In this document: one piece after another, positions 27,595 through 36,686 of the stretch
Position numbering within the stretch: the first letter of the stretch is position 1
Layout: each line of letters starts with the position of its first letter
Assembly (NCBI GenBank): GCA_902512685.1
Contig: CABXKH010000013.1
Span: 1-42,078 of the forward strand
DNA: 42,078 nucleotides
Source of the DNA: Paracoccaceae bacterium
GTDB taxonomy: Bacteria > Pseudomonadota > Alphaproteobacteria > Rhodobacterales > Rhodobacteraceae
Reading direction: 5' to 3'
Notes under the pieces: generated by a model
The model's input: only the letters and a program-made list of their open reading frames with translations
The model's database searches: none
What the model was told of the DNA's origin: nothing
Position numbers and translations under genes: made by a program

Positions 27595-28583
27595 TTCATC
27601 GTGCGATCAAAAAGCCCTGTAAGAGCATCCCTCAATAATCCTGAAACTCTAGGTTTTGGAGTGTTTCGGAATGGCATTGGGCGGCATATGTCCATTGCTG
27701 CAAGACCGACTCGTGCCGTTAGGGCACCATTTATAACGCCTTCTCCAAAACGGCGGGAAAGCTTGGAAAAAAGGCTGCCACCCAACACAGATCCTAACCA
27801 GTCATCACCCATGGCCATCGCACCAGTTGTAATAAGATGACCGGTTACTTTTTGCAGCAGGCGCCAGCTGCTAAAAAGCCCGCTGCGCCCGCCATAAACT
27901 TGTGCAATCCGCCGAATCATCCGCAGATTACAGATCAACGCCGTGACAACATCCACCAAAGCAAGTGGCACCAATGCGGTTATAGTAGAAACTTGGCGAA
28001 CTGATCGTTCGATTTCCTTTTGCGCGAGTTTATCCAGTGGCGTTATTAAAATAGTCTCAGCCAAAGCCAATTTTCCGTCGGCATCCAATTGATCTTTAGT
28101 CTGCTCGTCAAATCGGCTGATTGCCCATAACATTTCATTGCGTGCCCTATAAAGTCCGCGCAGTTGTTTGGTAATGGTGCATGCTTGAGCCAAATTGTTG
28201 TTACTGCGAACATCTTCGATCATAATTTTAAATTGCTCAATTTTCCGCAAACGGTGCAGAGCGATAAGCTCAGCGGCAATAAACCCGAAGATAATTGCCC
28301 CAAAGATAAAAAGAATAACGGAAAAACCAGCGCCAAGAAAAAGATTTTGTTCAAGTAGGTTTTGGGCAAAGTTCCAAAAACCTATGGCAATGTAAAAGCT
28401 GCAAAGTGCCAAAAATAAACCACCAAGGCGCTTTACATAGCCTCGGCTCACCTTTGCTTTAGGTCTATTGTTACCTATGAAAATCTCATCCTCTTTATCA
28501 ATCACTTGGGGGGCATCGGCCGGATGAGGCATCTCGGTTTCATCTGCCAGAGAAATCACCACTGGTCCGTTTTCAACGGTCAT
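27591..28583 (-). CDS. YcjF-like membrane protein (TIGR01620/DUF697)
   Basis: This 330-residue inner-membrane protein has a polar N-terminal region of about 50 residues, two membrane helices (about 53-75 and 80-108) and a long cytoplasmic part ending in a DUF697-type domain (ITALVPLALVDVVTALICNLRMIRRIAQVYGG and following). YcjF is the regular partner of the YcjX GTPase-like protein, and the ycjX gene lies just upstream. The ATG overlaps the stop of the intervening acetyltransferase (ATGA), which points to coupled translation. The function is unknown; in other bacteria the pair is linked to stress responses. Confidence 0.9.
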   Translation of the reverse strand: MTVENGPVVISLADETEMPHPADAPQVIDKEDEIFIGNNRPKAKVSRGYVKRLGGLFLALCSFYIAIGFWNFAQNLLEQNLFLGAGFSVILFIFGAIIFGFIAAELIALHRLRKIEQFKIMIEDVRSNNNLAQACTITKQLRGLYRARNEMLWAISRFDEQTKDQLDADGKLALAETILITPLDKLAQKEIERSVRQVSTITALVPLALVDVVTALICNLRMIRRIAQVYGGRSGLFSSWRLLQKVTGHLITTGAMAMGDDWLGSVLGGSLFSKLSRRFGEGVINGALTARVGLAAMDICRPMPFRNTPKPRVSGLLRDALTGLFDRTMN

Positions 28584-29014
28584 CCTTTACTCCTTTGCCA
28601 TTTTAGATGGATATCGGGTAGCTTTTCGTCGTTGCCACGGCCGTCCGTGCGAGATTTTTCAATAAAACCGTGGCGGGAATAAAACTGCTGCGCTCTTAGG
28701 TTTTTCTGAAAAGTCCATAGTTCTAACGTGTCATTTTGGCTTTTGGCATGGTTTAGCAATCTTGTTCCAATGCCATGGCCTTTTGCCGGAGAGCTGACAT
28801 AAAGTGCATGAATTTTAGACCCTTGTCGTGCTATAAAAGCCTCTATCCCGGCTCGTTCAAAGACATTTACCCAGTTTTGGGCAATTAGCCTGTCGGCAAA
28901 AGCTATTTCTTCGGCGCGTGTATGCATTCGCGGCATCCAAGTGGTGCTATCAATAAAATCGGAAAGAATTGCACCGACTTGGCCGGCATCAAGGGGCAGG
29001 GCTGGTCTTATCAA
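28580..29014 (-). CDS. GNAT acetyltransferase embedded between ycjX and ycjF
   Basis: This 144-residue GNAT protein has its acetyl-CoA motif as SSPAKGHGIGTRLLNHAK and a C-terminal RAQQFYSRHGF segment. I place the start at the TTG at 29014 that overlaps the ycjX stop (TTGA), because conserved sequence (IRPALPLDAGQVGAIL) begins there; starts further upstream would lie inside ycjX. The stop overlaps the ycjF ATG. It is therefore coupled on both sides in a ycjX-GNAT-ycjF unit. Its substrate is unknown; acting on the YcjX/YcjF pair is a guess from position only. Confidence 0.87.
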   Translation of the reverse strand: MIRPALPLDAGQVGAILSDFIDSTTWMPRMHTRAEEIAFADRLIAQNWVNVFERAGIEAFIARQGSKIHALYVSSPAKGHGIGTRLLNHAKSQNDTLELWTFQKNLRAQQFYSRHGFIEKSRTDGRGNDEKLPDIHLKWQRSKG

Positions 29015-30426
29015 AGCCGGTCTCCGAATAAAAACTGAGCCGCTTTGTCGAGCCTTATATGGGCTATGCCTTGCCCTTGGCGCAGAGCATGAGGCGGCGG
29101 AGCAAACCGCATAGCGCTGTAATCTGAGCTTAGCCATTTATGAGCGCCCTGGCGCGCATGGCTGAGTAAATCTTTTGGATTACTAGGCAATTCGCCTGCA
29201 AAAAAAGCGGCTTGAAGGCGCGTTTCAAGATCAATGCCACGCACGCAGTCAATCCGGCGTCCTTGATGATCGCGCTGATCTTCGGTGGTACTGCGCACGC
29301 TGGCCAGCGACAAAGCCTTGGTTTGGGCACCACGAAACTGCGCTTGACATGCGGCGTCGTCTGTCAACTCTTGCATAATTGCGGTCAGTTGGGCGTGTTG
29401 ATTATGATGAAGATGATCGGCCTTGGTTGCGGCGAATAAAATCCGCTCAACTCTTGTACCGCGGATTAACCGCCCCAAAGGGCTATTGGATCCAGGCCGA
29501 AAGGCAATCAGAATATCGCGCATTGTTTGGCGCAGATCTTCAATGGCCAAGGGGCCTTGGTGCAAAGCTTCCAAAACATCAATCAATACAATTTGGCGAT
29601 CAATACGAGCAAAATGATTTCTAAAAAACGGGCGCACAATGTGCCGCTTGTAGGCAGTATAGCGGCGTTGCATTTCATGCCATAAACTGCCCTTTTTTGA
29701 GTTATTCTCGGGCGGCAGAGGCGCAAAGGTCAAAACAGGAGACCCCTCTAAATCACCTGGCAATAAAAACCGCCCAGGGGTCAACCCACTAAATCCAGTT
29801 GCTCTAGCAGCGGCAAGATAGCGACAGTAACCTTGCGTTAATTTTCGTGCTTGGGTTTCCTCAAATGAAGCCTTTTTGGGCAGGTCTTTGATCATCTTTA
29901 CATAGGTTTCTCCGATATCTCGAGAGCCAAGGCGGGCAAGCGTCTCCTCGCTCCACTGTGCGTAGGATTTTCCCAAAAGTGTTAGGTCAAGAATCCATTC
30001 TCCAGGATAATCTACAACATCAAGATGTTGAACGCATGAGTCGCGGAGCCCAGAGATCAGTCCATGAGATTTTAATTTTATAGACAAGCGTAGCTGGCTG
30101 ACGTTTTTTGTATTTTCAGGCCAAATCGGCTTCTGGCCGCAAAATGCATCAAGGTGTGATTCAAAATCAAAACGGGCAATAGTGTCGTCAGGCTGTGGTT
30201 GCAAAAAGGCAGATTGAACACGGTTTTGGCCAAAAGCAGCGAGTTGCGGGAGACGCCCGCCTTCCAATAAGTTGGCAATAAGCGAGGTAATAAAAACGGT
30301 TTTCCCCGATCGGGCCAATCCGGTAACGCCTAACCGAACGGGTGAGCCAAGAATGCTTTCACTGACACGCGCCGCAAAATTGTCAAACCCGCCAAGCATT
30401 TTCTGCGGCACAGTGCTTATTGCCAA
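29011..30426 (-). CDS. YcjX-like P-loop NTPase (DUF463)
   Basis: This 471-residue YcjX-family protein binds nucleotide: the Walker A loop is GLARSGKT at 36-43, and a DYPGEW motif near residue 140 stands where a G3/switch region is expected. The middle contains VDVLEALHQGPLAI-type and FAATKADHLHHNQ (a TKAD motif like the NKxD of GTPases). The function is unknown, and it is normally paired with YcjF. The TTG start at 30426 is supported by AAAGGAG eight bases upstream. It diverges from truA, with about 120 bases between. Confidence 0.92.
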   Translation of the reverse strand: MAISTVPQKMLGGFDNFAARVSESILGSPVRLGVTGLARSGKTVFITSLIANLLEGGRLPQLAAFGQNRVQSAFLQPQPDDTIARFDFESHLDAFCGQKPIWPENTKNVSQLRLSIKLKSHGLISGLRDSCVQHLDVVDYPGEWILDLTLLGKSYAQWSEETLARLGSRDIGETYVKMIKDLPKKASFEETQARKLTQGYCRYLAAARATGFSGLTPGRFLLPGDLEGSPVLTFAPLPPENNSKKGSLWHEMQRRYTAYKRHIVRPFFRNHFARIDRQIVLIDVLEALHQGPLAIEDLRQTMRDILIAFRPGSNSPLGRLIRGTRVERILFAATKADHLHHNQHAQLTAIMQELTDDAACQAQFRGAQTKALSLASVRSTTEDQRDHQGRRIDCVRGIDLETRLQAAFFAGELPSNPKDLLSHARQGAHKWLSSDYSAMRFAPPPHALRQGQGIAHIRLDKAAQFLFGDRL

Positions 30427-30548
30427 AACCCGATCTCCTTTGACTATCTAAGTAGATAGGCATCACAAGACGAAAACGCTAGTCTGCTGAAAATAAGTGG
30501 CAGAAAAGAGCTCTTTTCTAACCTATTAATTTGGTCTACCCAACAGGT

Positions 30549-31349
30549 ATGCCACGCTATGCAATGCAGATCGAATACCACGGAGCACCCTTTGCAGGGT
30601 GGCAACGCCAGTCGGATCAACCTTCAGTGCAGGGCGCTATTGAAGCTGGATTGGAAAAATTAGAGCCCGGCGTGCACTCAATTGCAGCGGCGGGCCGGAC
30701 GGATGCAGGGGTTCACGCGCTGGCACAAGTTGCACATTGTGATTTGAGCAAAACATGGGACCCTTTTCGTCTAGGTCAGGCGTTAAACTACCATTTAAAG
30801 CCTTTGCCGGTTGCAGTGGTCGCTTGTGCAGAGGTTTCAGGCGATTGGCATGCGCGTTTTTCAGCTTTAGAGCGGCACTATTTTTTCCGTCTGCTTTGCC
30901 GCCGCGCACCTGCCACCCATGATAAGGGCTTGGTATGGCAAATTGGCCATGAGTTAAAGCTTGAACCAATGCAAGAGGCCGCTAGGTATTTGATCGGGAT
31001 GCATGACTTTACCACATTTAGATCTTCTATTTGCCAAGCTAAAAGCCCAATTAAAACTCTTGATTCTCTTGAAATCAAACGTGTGCTTGGCCGGGCTGGT
31101 CTTGAATTTCAGTTTTCGCTGCGCGCCAGAAGTTTCCTTCATAATCAGGTACGTAGCTTTGTTGGCACATTGGAGCGCGTTGGTGCCGGCGCATGGCATC
31201 CTAAAGATGTCAAAGCTGCGCTAGAGGCAAAAGTTCGCTCTGCTTGTGGACCGGTTTGCCCCCCGCAAGGCCTGTATCTGTCAGGTGTGCGTTACCCACA
31301 GGCACCGTTTGAATTTTCAAAATCATCAAAAGCAGGTGAACAGGCATAA
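30549..31349 (+). CDS. truA: tRNA pseudouridine(38-40) synthase
   Basis: TruA makes pseudouridine at tRNA positions 38-40 in the anticodon arm. The ATG at 30549 gives 266 residues and begins with the conserved [19 protein letters not shown]. The catalytic aspartate is D52 in [14 protein letters not shown]. The later [19 protein letters not shown] segment is also characteristic. A TTG six codons upstream is possible but adds unconserved residues. It converges with hrpB; no clear terminator lies in the 63-base gap. Confidence 0.97.
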   Translation: MPRYAMQIEYHGAPFAGWQRQSDQPSVQGAIEAGLEKLEPGVHSIAAAGRTDAGVHALAQVAHCDLSKTWDPFRLGQALNYHLKPLPVAVVACAEVSGDWHARFSALERHYFFRLLCRRAPATHDKGLVWQIGHELKLEPMQEAARYLIGMHDFTTFRSSICQAKSPIKTLDSLEIKRVLGRAGLEFQFSLRARSFLHNQVRSFVGTLERVGAGAWHPKDVKAALEAKVRSACGPVCPPQGLYLSGVRYPQAPFEFSKSSKAGEQA

Positions 31350-31412
31350 AGCCGCACTAGGGCCGCTCCTGCTAATTTTTACAAGCGGAAAAATAGAATA
31401 ACCCTTCTAAGA

Positions 31413-33854
31413 CTATGAACGGCGTTTCTTAGGAGAAAGCGTCGGGTTAGCCTCGGCAGGGTTTTCTGGCCATGCATGCTTTGGATAGCGCCCCCGCATA
31501 TCTTTGCGCACATCTTGATAGCTACTGCGCCAAAAGTTAGGAAGGTCAGTTGTGGTTTGCAAAGGTCTGCCAGCTGGCGACAAAAGAGTTACTTTTAATG
31601 GCACATCACCCACCATCGGGTGGCGCGTTCGCCCAAACATCTCCTGTATGCGAAGAGTTATTTCTGGCGGATTGGTCGAATAATCGATTGGAATTTTACG
31701 ATTTAGCGGTGTATCAAAATGCGCCGGAACCACTCGATCTAGACGCTCAATTTGTGACCATGATAGCAAAGTGCGAATAGCAGGAAGCAAATTAAACTTT
31801 TTCCAGTCTTCAGCCGTCTGAACTTTTCCTAAATGTGGCAATAGCCATTCTTCTAAAGTGTTCATTAGGGTGTGTTCAGATACGTCTGGCATAGTGCTGC
31901 CGCCAAGCCTTACACGTGCCAGAAATCGCTTTACAGAATCATCAAGGTGCAATCCAAGGTCACGTACGCCTGTCAACATTGCCAAAGAAACTGCAGTTGG
32001 TGGAGCGTCTTTCCAAATTCTATCGTTAAGTACAATTGCCCCGAACCTCTCTTGGTTACGGGCGAGCACGCGGCGTTCTCTTTTAGACCAAGAGCAGGTG
32101 TTTTGCCAGCAAATTTGTAGTGCAAAAAGTTCCCGCAGTTCAGCTTCAGAAATTGATATTGCGGTACGAATTCGCGCTTCTTTTGGGTCGCCGTCAAGGT
32201 CTGTAGCAACCAGTAAACGCTGGGTTAAAGGAGAATCCTCAGCCGCAAGTATCGCGCCTTTTCCGCTTGAAAGTAGATATCTAGGCGGCAATCCCTTGCG
32301 GCGCATCGCGATGCGATCCGGATAAGCCATTGCCGCCATTTGAGCTTTGCTGAAATTTGGGGAGATATCTGGGCAAAAAGGCTTAAGACGGCGGGTTTCC
32401 AACTTAATGCGCTCAAGTATTGGGCGCTCAATTTTATAGGGCCGCCGCTGTTCAAACCGTTTGGGGTCACTTAAGGCCTCTAGACGAAGTGCCAAATCGC
32501 CTGGCGCCCCGCGCTGCAAAGGGTCGCGGTCTGCAAGCAATGCAGCAAGCCCTGCTGCCTGAGGGCCGCTTAGTTTCAGCATATGGGCCAGACGTGGATG
32601 CAGAGGAAGAGCGGCTAAAGCCTTACCATGATCCGTAATCTTACCTTTTGTGTCCAGCGCAGAAAGGTTTTTCAAAAGCGCTACTGCTTCGTCAAATTGT
32701 GCTGAATTAGGAGGCGTGAGAAAAGACAATTGATCTGGGGATGTCCCCCACAGGGCTAGTTCAAGCGCAAATCCAGACAAGTCAGCAGTTTCAATCTCGG
32801 CAGGCGGATAGGCGTGCATTGCGCCTTCTTCTGGTTTCGACCAAAGTTTATAACACGTACCATCGGCAACCCGGCCAGCCCGGCCCATTCGCTGAACGGC
32901 TTCGGCTTTTGTCACCTTCTCGGTCACAAGGCGTGACATGCCAGTGCCGGGATCAAAACGAGCGCGGCGGGCCCGTCCTGCATCCACCACTACCCGGATA
33001 TCTTCAATAGTAAGCGATGTTTCCGCAATTGCCGTTGCCAGCACTATTTTTCGTCCTTGCTGACTTGGTGAAATCGCCTTTCTCTGATCTGCAAAAGACA
33101 TGGCTCCAAAGAGTGGATGAAGAGTGCAGTCACGTGGTAGATAGGTTTGCAGATTTCCCATCAGGCGACGAATTTCCGCTTCACCGGGAAGGAAGACCAA
33201 AACACCACCAGATGTTTCTGAGACAGCTTTGATAACCAGATCTTTCAGTGCGGCATCAAGGCGAACTTGCTTATTCAGTGGCCGGTTTAGCCAGATTGGT
33301 TTCACAGGATAGGCCCGTCCATCTGAATTAACGATAGGTGCATTGCCTAAAAGATTTGCCAATTCACTGGCATTTAATGTGGCTGACATAACTATAAGTT
33401 GCAGGTCATCGCGCAGCGCAGATGCGACCTCAAGGCATAGAGCCAGACCTAAATCTGCGTTTAATGAGCGTTCGTGAAATTCATCAAAAATCACGGCCTC
33501 TACGCCGTCTAGCGAGGGGTCTTTTTGCAGCATTCGCGTAAGAATGCCCTCTGTAACAACTTCAATTTTTGTTTTGGCCGAACTTTTGTATTCGCCTCTG
33601 ATGCGATAACCTATGGTTTCTCCAATAGGTTCGCCTAGTGTTTTAGCCATCCGTTCCGCCGCCGTACGGGCCGCCAATCGGCGCGGTTCAAGCATCACGA
33701 TCCGGCCGTTTATCAATCCAGATTGTAACAGGGCAAGAGGAACATATGTGGTTTTGCCAGCCCCTGGGGGCGCTGTGAGAACTGCGCGTTTGCTTTTTTG
33801 CAAAGCGGCAAGCAAATCAGGAATAACCTGATGTATGGGAAGGGTTTGCTTCAC
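31413..33854 (-). CDS. hrpB: ATP-dependent helicase HrpB
   Basis: HrpB is a DEAH-type (DExH) RNA helicase-like protein of 813 residues, the normal length. Motifs are APPGAGKTT (28-36), IFDEFHERS (box II, DEFH), MSATLN, TAIAETSLTI and QRMGRAGRV. The family-specific C-terminal domain follows, ending in TLLSPAGRPLQTTTDLPNFW and SSYQDVRKDMRGRYPKHAWPE. HrpB is involved in RNA or nucleic-acid handling, and its role is incompletely known. The GTG start at 33854 is six bases after the stop of the DUF3108 gene, so the two are probably one transcript. Confidence 0.96.
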   Translation of the reverse strand: MKQTLPIHQVIPDLLAALQKSKRAVLTAPPGAGKTTYVPLALLQSGLINGRIVMLEPRRLAARTAAERMAKTLGEPIGETIGYRIRGEYKSSAKTKIEVVTEGILTRMLQKDPSLDGVEAVIFDEFHERSLNADLGLALCLEVASALRDDLQLIVMSATLNASELANLLGNAPIVNSDGRAYPVKPIWLNRPLNKQVRLDAALKDLVIKAVSETSGGVLVFLPGEAEIRRLMGNLQTYLPRDCTLHPLFGAMSFADQRKAISPSQQGRKIVLATAIAETSLTIEDIRVVVDAGRARRARFDPGTGMSRLVTEKVTKAEAVQRMGRAGRVADGTCYKLWSKPEEGAMHAYPPAEIETADLSGFALELALWGTSPDQLSFLTPPNSAQFDEAVALLKNLSALDTKGKITDHGKALAALPLHPRLAHMLKLSGPQAAGLAALLADRDPLQRGAPGDLALRLEALSDPKRFEQRRPYKIERPILERIKLETRRLKPFCPDISPNFSKAQMAAMAYPDRIAMRRKGLPPRYLLSSGKGAILAAEDSPLTQRLLVATDLDGDPKEARIRTAISISEAELRELFALQICWQNTCSWSKRERRVLARNQERFGAIVLNDRIWKDAPPTAVSLAMLTGVRDLGLHLDDSVKRFLARVRLGGSTMPDVSEHTLMNTLEEWLLPHLGKVQTAEDWKKFNLLPAIRTLLSWSQIERLDRVVPAHFDTPLNRKIPIDYSTNPPEITLRIQEMFGRTRHPMVGDVPLKVTLLSPAGRPLQTTTDLPNFWRSSYQDVRKDMRGRYPKHAWPENPAEANPTLSPKKRRS

Positions 33855-33860
33855 AGATGT

Positions 33861-34589
33861 CTATTTCCGAACAAAGCTTGCGCGTCCCCGCAATGTTGTG
33901 ATGTCAAAGCGCTTCACTCGGTATAGACCGCCTTCAAATTCGTAATCTAGGATAAATGGAAAGCTCTCACCATCAGACCATTCTTTCTCAGTAAAGCCAC
34001 CAATACGTTGATACACCCCAGTGCATCGGGGGCCCTTCTCAGTCATCTTCAGCCCCGACAAAGTGATATCAACCCGCCTGGTGCCGTCAAACATAGGTAA
34101 ATTAAGTTCGCATAAATTTTTCTTAAGCTGGTCAGATAAAAGAGCTGCCATCGCCGTCATCGGATCAAGCGTTCCTTTTTGCGTTGATGGATCAAGCCAA
34201 TGTGGTTTTTTTGGTTTTTTACTGGTGACTTCAGGAACTCCGCTTCGGTATCGAATAACTTTTTCGCTTTTGCGCCGACCTGTATCAGAAACCTCGGAAT
34301 AATACTCTGGTTGATAGGTATTGCCAAAGCGGTTTCCTAAAGCTTGGGCGTCGAATTTGTACCGAACCAAAATACCGACAAGACCTGTTGATTCCAAAAT
34401 ACCGTGAATACTGTATTTTTCTCCTTGCGAATTTAAAGCATAACGCAGCACCCCTGCCTTAATACCACGGATGTGGACATCAAAACGGTACTGTTGAGTG
34501 TCTGCAATAGCCGTAGAAAATGAAAATATAACCATAAAGAATATGGTTGATACCTCAAAAAAGGACTTTTTTTTGCCGATTTTGTTCAT
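33861..34589 (-). CDS. DUF3108 domain secreted protein
   Basis: From the ATG at 34589 this is a 242-residue exported protein: MNKIGKKK, then a hydrophobic signal sequence (FFMVIFSFSTAIA), with cleavage probably before DTQQYRFDV. The remainder is a DUF3108 beta-rich domain with YRFDVHIRGIKAGVLRY at its start and a conserved FPFILDYEFEGGLYRVKRF near the end. The function of the family is unknown; it is envelope-located by inference. An in-frame start at 34652 would add 21 residues with no hydrophobic signal at the front. It is upstream of hrpB and diverges from meaB. Confidence 0.85.
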   Translation of the reverse strand: MNKIGKKKSFFEVSTIFFMVIFSFSTAIADTQQYRFDVHIRGIKAGVLRYALNSQGEKYSIHGILESTGLVGILVRYKFDAQALGNRFGNTYQPEYYSEVSDTGRRKSEKVIRYRSGVPEVTSKKPKKPHWLDPSTQKGTLDPMTAMAALLSDQLKKNLCELNLPMFDGTRRVDITLSGLKMTEKGPRCTGVYQRIGGFTEKEWSDGESFPFILDYEFEGGLYRVKRFDITTLRGRASFVRK

Positions 34590-34691
34590 TGGACCCAAGC
34601 CATGCTGGACTTTATCCCGTAGATCAAGGCAAGAAATGAAAACAAAGGTCAATGACTTATAATCAAAATTGCGGAAAGCTGCCGAAAAGAT

Positions 34692-35672
34692 ATGATAGAT
34701 GTAGAAAAACTGGCAGAAAAAATTTTGACGCAGGATCGGCGTGCTTTATCGCGCGCAATAACGTTGGTCGAAAGCAGCCGAAAGGATCACCGCGCACAGG
34801 CTGTTGATTTGGTTCAACGGTTGCATCAAGATAGTGGCCAATCTTTGCGAATTGGCCTTTCGGGCACACCAGGGGTTGGAAAATCTACATTCATTGAAAC
34901 CTTTGGCAGTTTTTTGACAGCACAAGGTTTGAGTGTGGCCGTGCTTGCGGTTGATCCTAGCTCAACGCGCTCTGGGGGGTCTATTTTGGGCGATAAAACC
35001 CGCATGAACAGGCTGGCGCGTGATCCTAAAGCATTTATCCGGCCATCGCCAAGCCAGTCGCATTTGGGCGGTGTAGCCCGGCGCACCCGGGAAGCCGTTG
35101 CAATTTGTGAGGCTGCTGGCTTCGATATTGTGCTTATCGAAACTGTTGGGGTTGGCCAATCTGAAACCATTGTTTCCGAGATGGCGGATCTTTTTGTTTT
35201 GCTGCTTGCGCCTGCAGGAGGCGATGAACTGCAGGGTGTCAAACGTGGGATCATGGAAATGGCCGATATCATTTTGGTCAATAAAGCTGATGGCGACTTG
35301 AAGCCAGCAGCGGTCCGAACCTGCGCGGACTACGCGGGGGCGTTACGTTTATTGAGAAAGCGTGAACAAGATCCAGATCACTTCCCGGCGGCTATGTTGG
35401 TGTCCGCTGTGGCCGAAACTGGCCTTGAACAAGCTTGGAAATCTATGCGTGATTTAGTAAAATGGAGAAAGAAGGCAGGACATTTTCAGATCAAGAGGGC
35501 ATCTCAGGCACGGTTCTGGTTTGAAGAAGATGTAAAGCAGGGCGTGCTTGCAGTTCTGGCACAATCAGAAATACAACAAGATATCCAAAAAATGGGTGAG
35601 CGGGTTTTTCAAGGAGACCTTTTGCCCACCGTTGCCGCAGCCGAGATTTTGGCAAAACTATCTCAAGATTAG
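34692..35672 (+). CDS. meaB: MeaB/ArgK G-protein chaperone of methylmalonyl-CoA mutase
   Basis: This is a 326-residue SIMIBI-class GTPase that protects and reloads adenosylcobalamin-dependent acyl-CoA mutases. The P-loop is GTPGVGKST (58-67), the VDPSSTRSGGSILGDKTRM segment follows, ETVGVGQSE is the switch, and NKADGD is the G4 base-recognition motif. The length is normal for the family. No mutase gene is in the window, so its partner (methylmalonyl-, ethylmalonyl- or another CoA mutase) must lie elsewhere. It diverges from the DUF3108 gene, with 102 bases between starts. Confidence 0.94.
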   Translation: MIDVEKLAEKILTQDRRALSRAITLVESSRKDHRAQAVDLVQRLHQDSGQSLRIGLSGTPGVGKSTFIETFGSFLTAQGLSVAVLAVDPSSTRSGGSILGDKTRMNRLARDPKAFIRPSPSQSHLGGVARRTREAVAICEAAGFDIVLIETVGVGQSETIVSEMADLFVLLLAPAGGDELQGVKRGIMEMADIILVNKADGDLKPAAVRTCADYAGALRLLRKREQDPDHFPAAMLVSAVAETGLEQAWKSMRDLVKWRKKAGHFQIKRASQARFWFEEDVKQGVLAVLAQSEIQQDIQKMGERVFQGDLLPTVAAAEILAKLSQD

Positions 35673-35778
35673 CGATTCGTTTTTTTTAATGGTGACATTT
35701 TGAAGCTTGCAATCGACGCAGATTGCGCTGCTAGGGGTGAAAAAACTAATCATGGTCATATTTCACGCCTGCATGTGC

Positions 35779-35807
35779 TTGACGCGGCATCGCAGAGGCA
35801 ATAGAAC
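35779..35807 (+). promoter_or_regulatory. candidate sigma-70 promoter of rpmB
   Basis: TTGACG and TAGAAC are separated by 17 bases, about 100 bases before the rpmB ATG. This is one of the best promoter matches in the window and fits a highly expressed ribosomal gene. It was judged by eye only. Confidence 0.6.
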
Positions 35808-35824
35808 GCCCATCATCAGATTTT

Positions 35825-35851
35825 GGCGCGGCCCTTTTGCGGCGCCTTTTT
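35825..35851 (+). promoter_or_regulatory. terminator-like hairpin in the rpmB leader
   Basis: GGCGC pairs with GCGCC, with an inner GC-rich extension (GC with GC around CCTTTT), and five T follow. It lies after the candidate promoter and about 54 bases before the rpmB start, so an attenuator is possible; a terminator of upstream meaB is an alternative reading if the promoter call is wrong. Confidence 0.4.
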
Positions 35852-35904
35852 ATATTGGCCGGCAGAACCTGCCGTTGCCCTAACAGAAAAACGAGGTAAC
35901 TGAC

Positions 35905-36195
35905 ATGTCGCGCCGTTGCGAACTGACCGGAAAAGGCCCGATGACTGGCAACAATGTCAGCCATGCCAACAACAAAACAAAACGTCGCTTTTTGCCCAAT
36001 TTAAACGATGTGACCCTGCAATCAGAAGTCCTCAAGCGGGGAATTAAATTGCGGATTTCTGCTGCCGCATTGAGGACAGTAGATCATCGTGGTGGGTTGG
36101 ACGCTTTTTTAGCCAAGGCCAAAGACACGGAACTTTCAGCCAATGCCCTTAAGGTCAAAAAAGAGATTGCAAAAGCCCAAGCAGTTGAAGCCTAA
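35905..36195 (+). CDS. rpmB: 50S ribosomal protein L28
   Basis: This is ribosomal protein bL28 of the large subunit, 96 residues, the longer alphaproteobacterial type. It begins [17 protein letters not shown] and continues with [16 protein letters not shown], as in all family members; the C-terminal part (about 60-96) is lysine-rich and helical. GAGGTAA precedes the ATG. It is a single-gene unit here: its own candidate promoter is upstream and a strong terminator is just downstream. rpmG (L33) is not adjacent. Confidence 0.98.
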   Translation: MSRRCELTGKGPMTGNNVSHANNKTKRRFLPNLNDVTLQSEVLKRGIKLRISAAALRTVDHRGGLDAFLAKAKDTELSANALKVKKEIAKAQAVEA

Positions 36196-36232
36196 TTTAG
36201 GTTCACAATCTCTGCGACGATAAGTAAATTTG

Positions 36233-36264
36233 AAAACCCTGCCTAGATGTGGCAGGGTTTTTTT
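36233..36264 (+). terminator. rho-independent terminator after rpmB
   Basis: An eleven-base-pair stem (AAAACCCTGCC with GGCAGGGTTTT) with a seven-base loop ends in seven T. It lies about 38 bases after the rpmB stop and clearly ends that transcript. Confidence 0.93.
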
Positions 36265-36287
36265 ATGCCCAATATAGGATACGAACC

Positions 36288-36659
36288 GTGCAGTTAAACC
36301 AAATCAAACAGGCTTTTCTTGGCGCCATGATTTTGGTCTTGATTCTCACAGGTCAGAGTATGGCGCAGGTGCGGGTAATGCCTGCTGCGGTTGGTCAGAT
36401 GGTAATTTGCACCTCTGGTGGCGCGAAAACCATCTTGATGGATGCTAAAGGGCAACCCGCGGACAGAGCTCATATTTGCCCTGACTGCATCATGGCGTTT
36501 GTGTATTTAGGAGCAGATGAGGGACGATTTATCCAACCTTTGAGGTTGCTCTATGATCAATCTGTTCATTTTGAACTACCGAAATTTGTTACACATTCTT
36601 TTTGGGCCGTCTGTTTGCCGCGCGCACCTCCAAATTCTTCAGATTCTAAAACACTATAA
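36288..36659 (+). CDS. DUF2946-like cysteine-containing exported protein
   Basis: The protein has 123 residues from the GTG at 36288; an earlier GTG would lie inside the rpmB terminator hairpin. After a basic start comes a signal-like helix (AFLGAMILVLILTG) with cleavage near SMAQ. The mature part has MVICTSGGAKTILMDAKGQP, then HICPDCIMAF, and the end has the RAPP motif, a pattern I know from DUF2946 proteins. These often lie near copper or metal genes, and here a PCu(A)C copper chaperone follows 27 bases later. Three or more cysteines (VIC, ICPDC) could bind a metal. The exact function is unknown. Confidence 0.75.
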   Translation: MQLNQIKQAFLGAMILVLILTGQSMAQVRVMPAAVGQMVICTSGGAKTILMDAKGQPADRAHICPDCIMAFVYLGADEGRFIQPLRLLYDQSVHFELPKFVTHSFWAVCLPRAPPNSSDSKTL

Positions 36660-36686
36660 TAATTCTGAAAAACAAAGGAGTGGATT

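Noticed and set aside
31858-32325. A 155-codon plus-strand frame inside hrpB
   Set aside because: hrpB motifs are continuous here on the minus strand; this frame is serine/arginine-rich with no pattern.
36249-36287. Longer start for the DUF2946-like gene at 36249
   Set aside because: That GTG lies inside the rpmB terminator loop; the GTG at 36288 fits a normal signal peptide.
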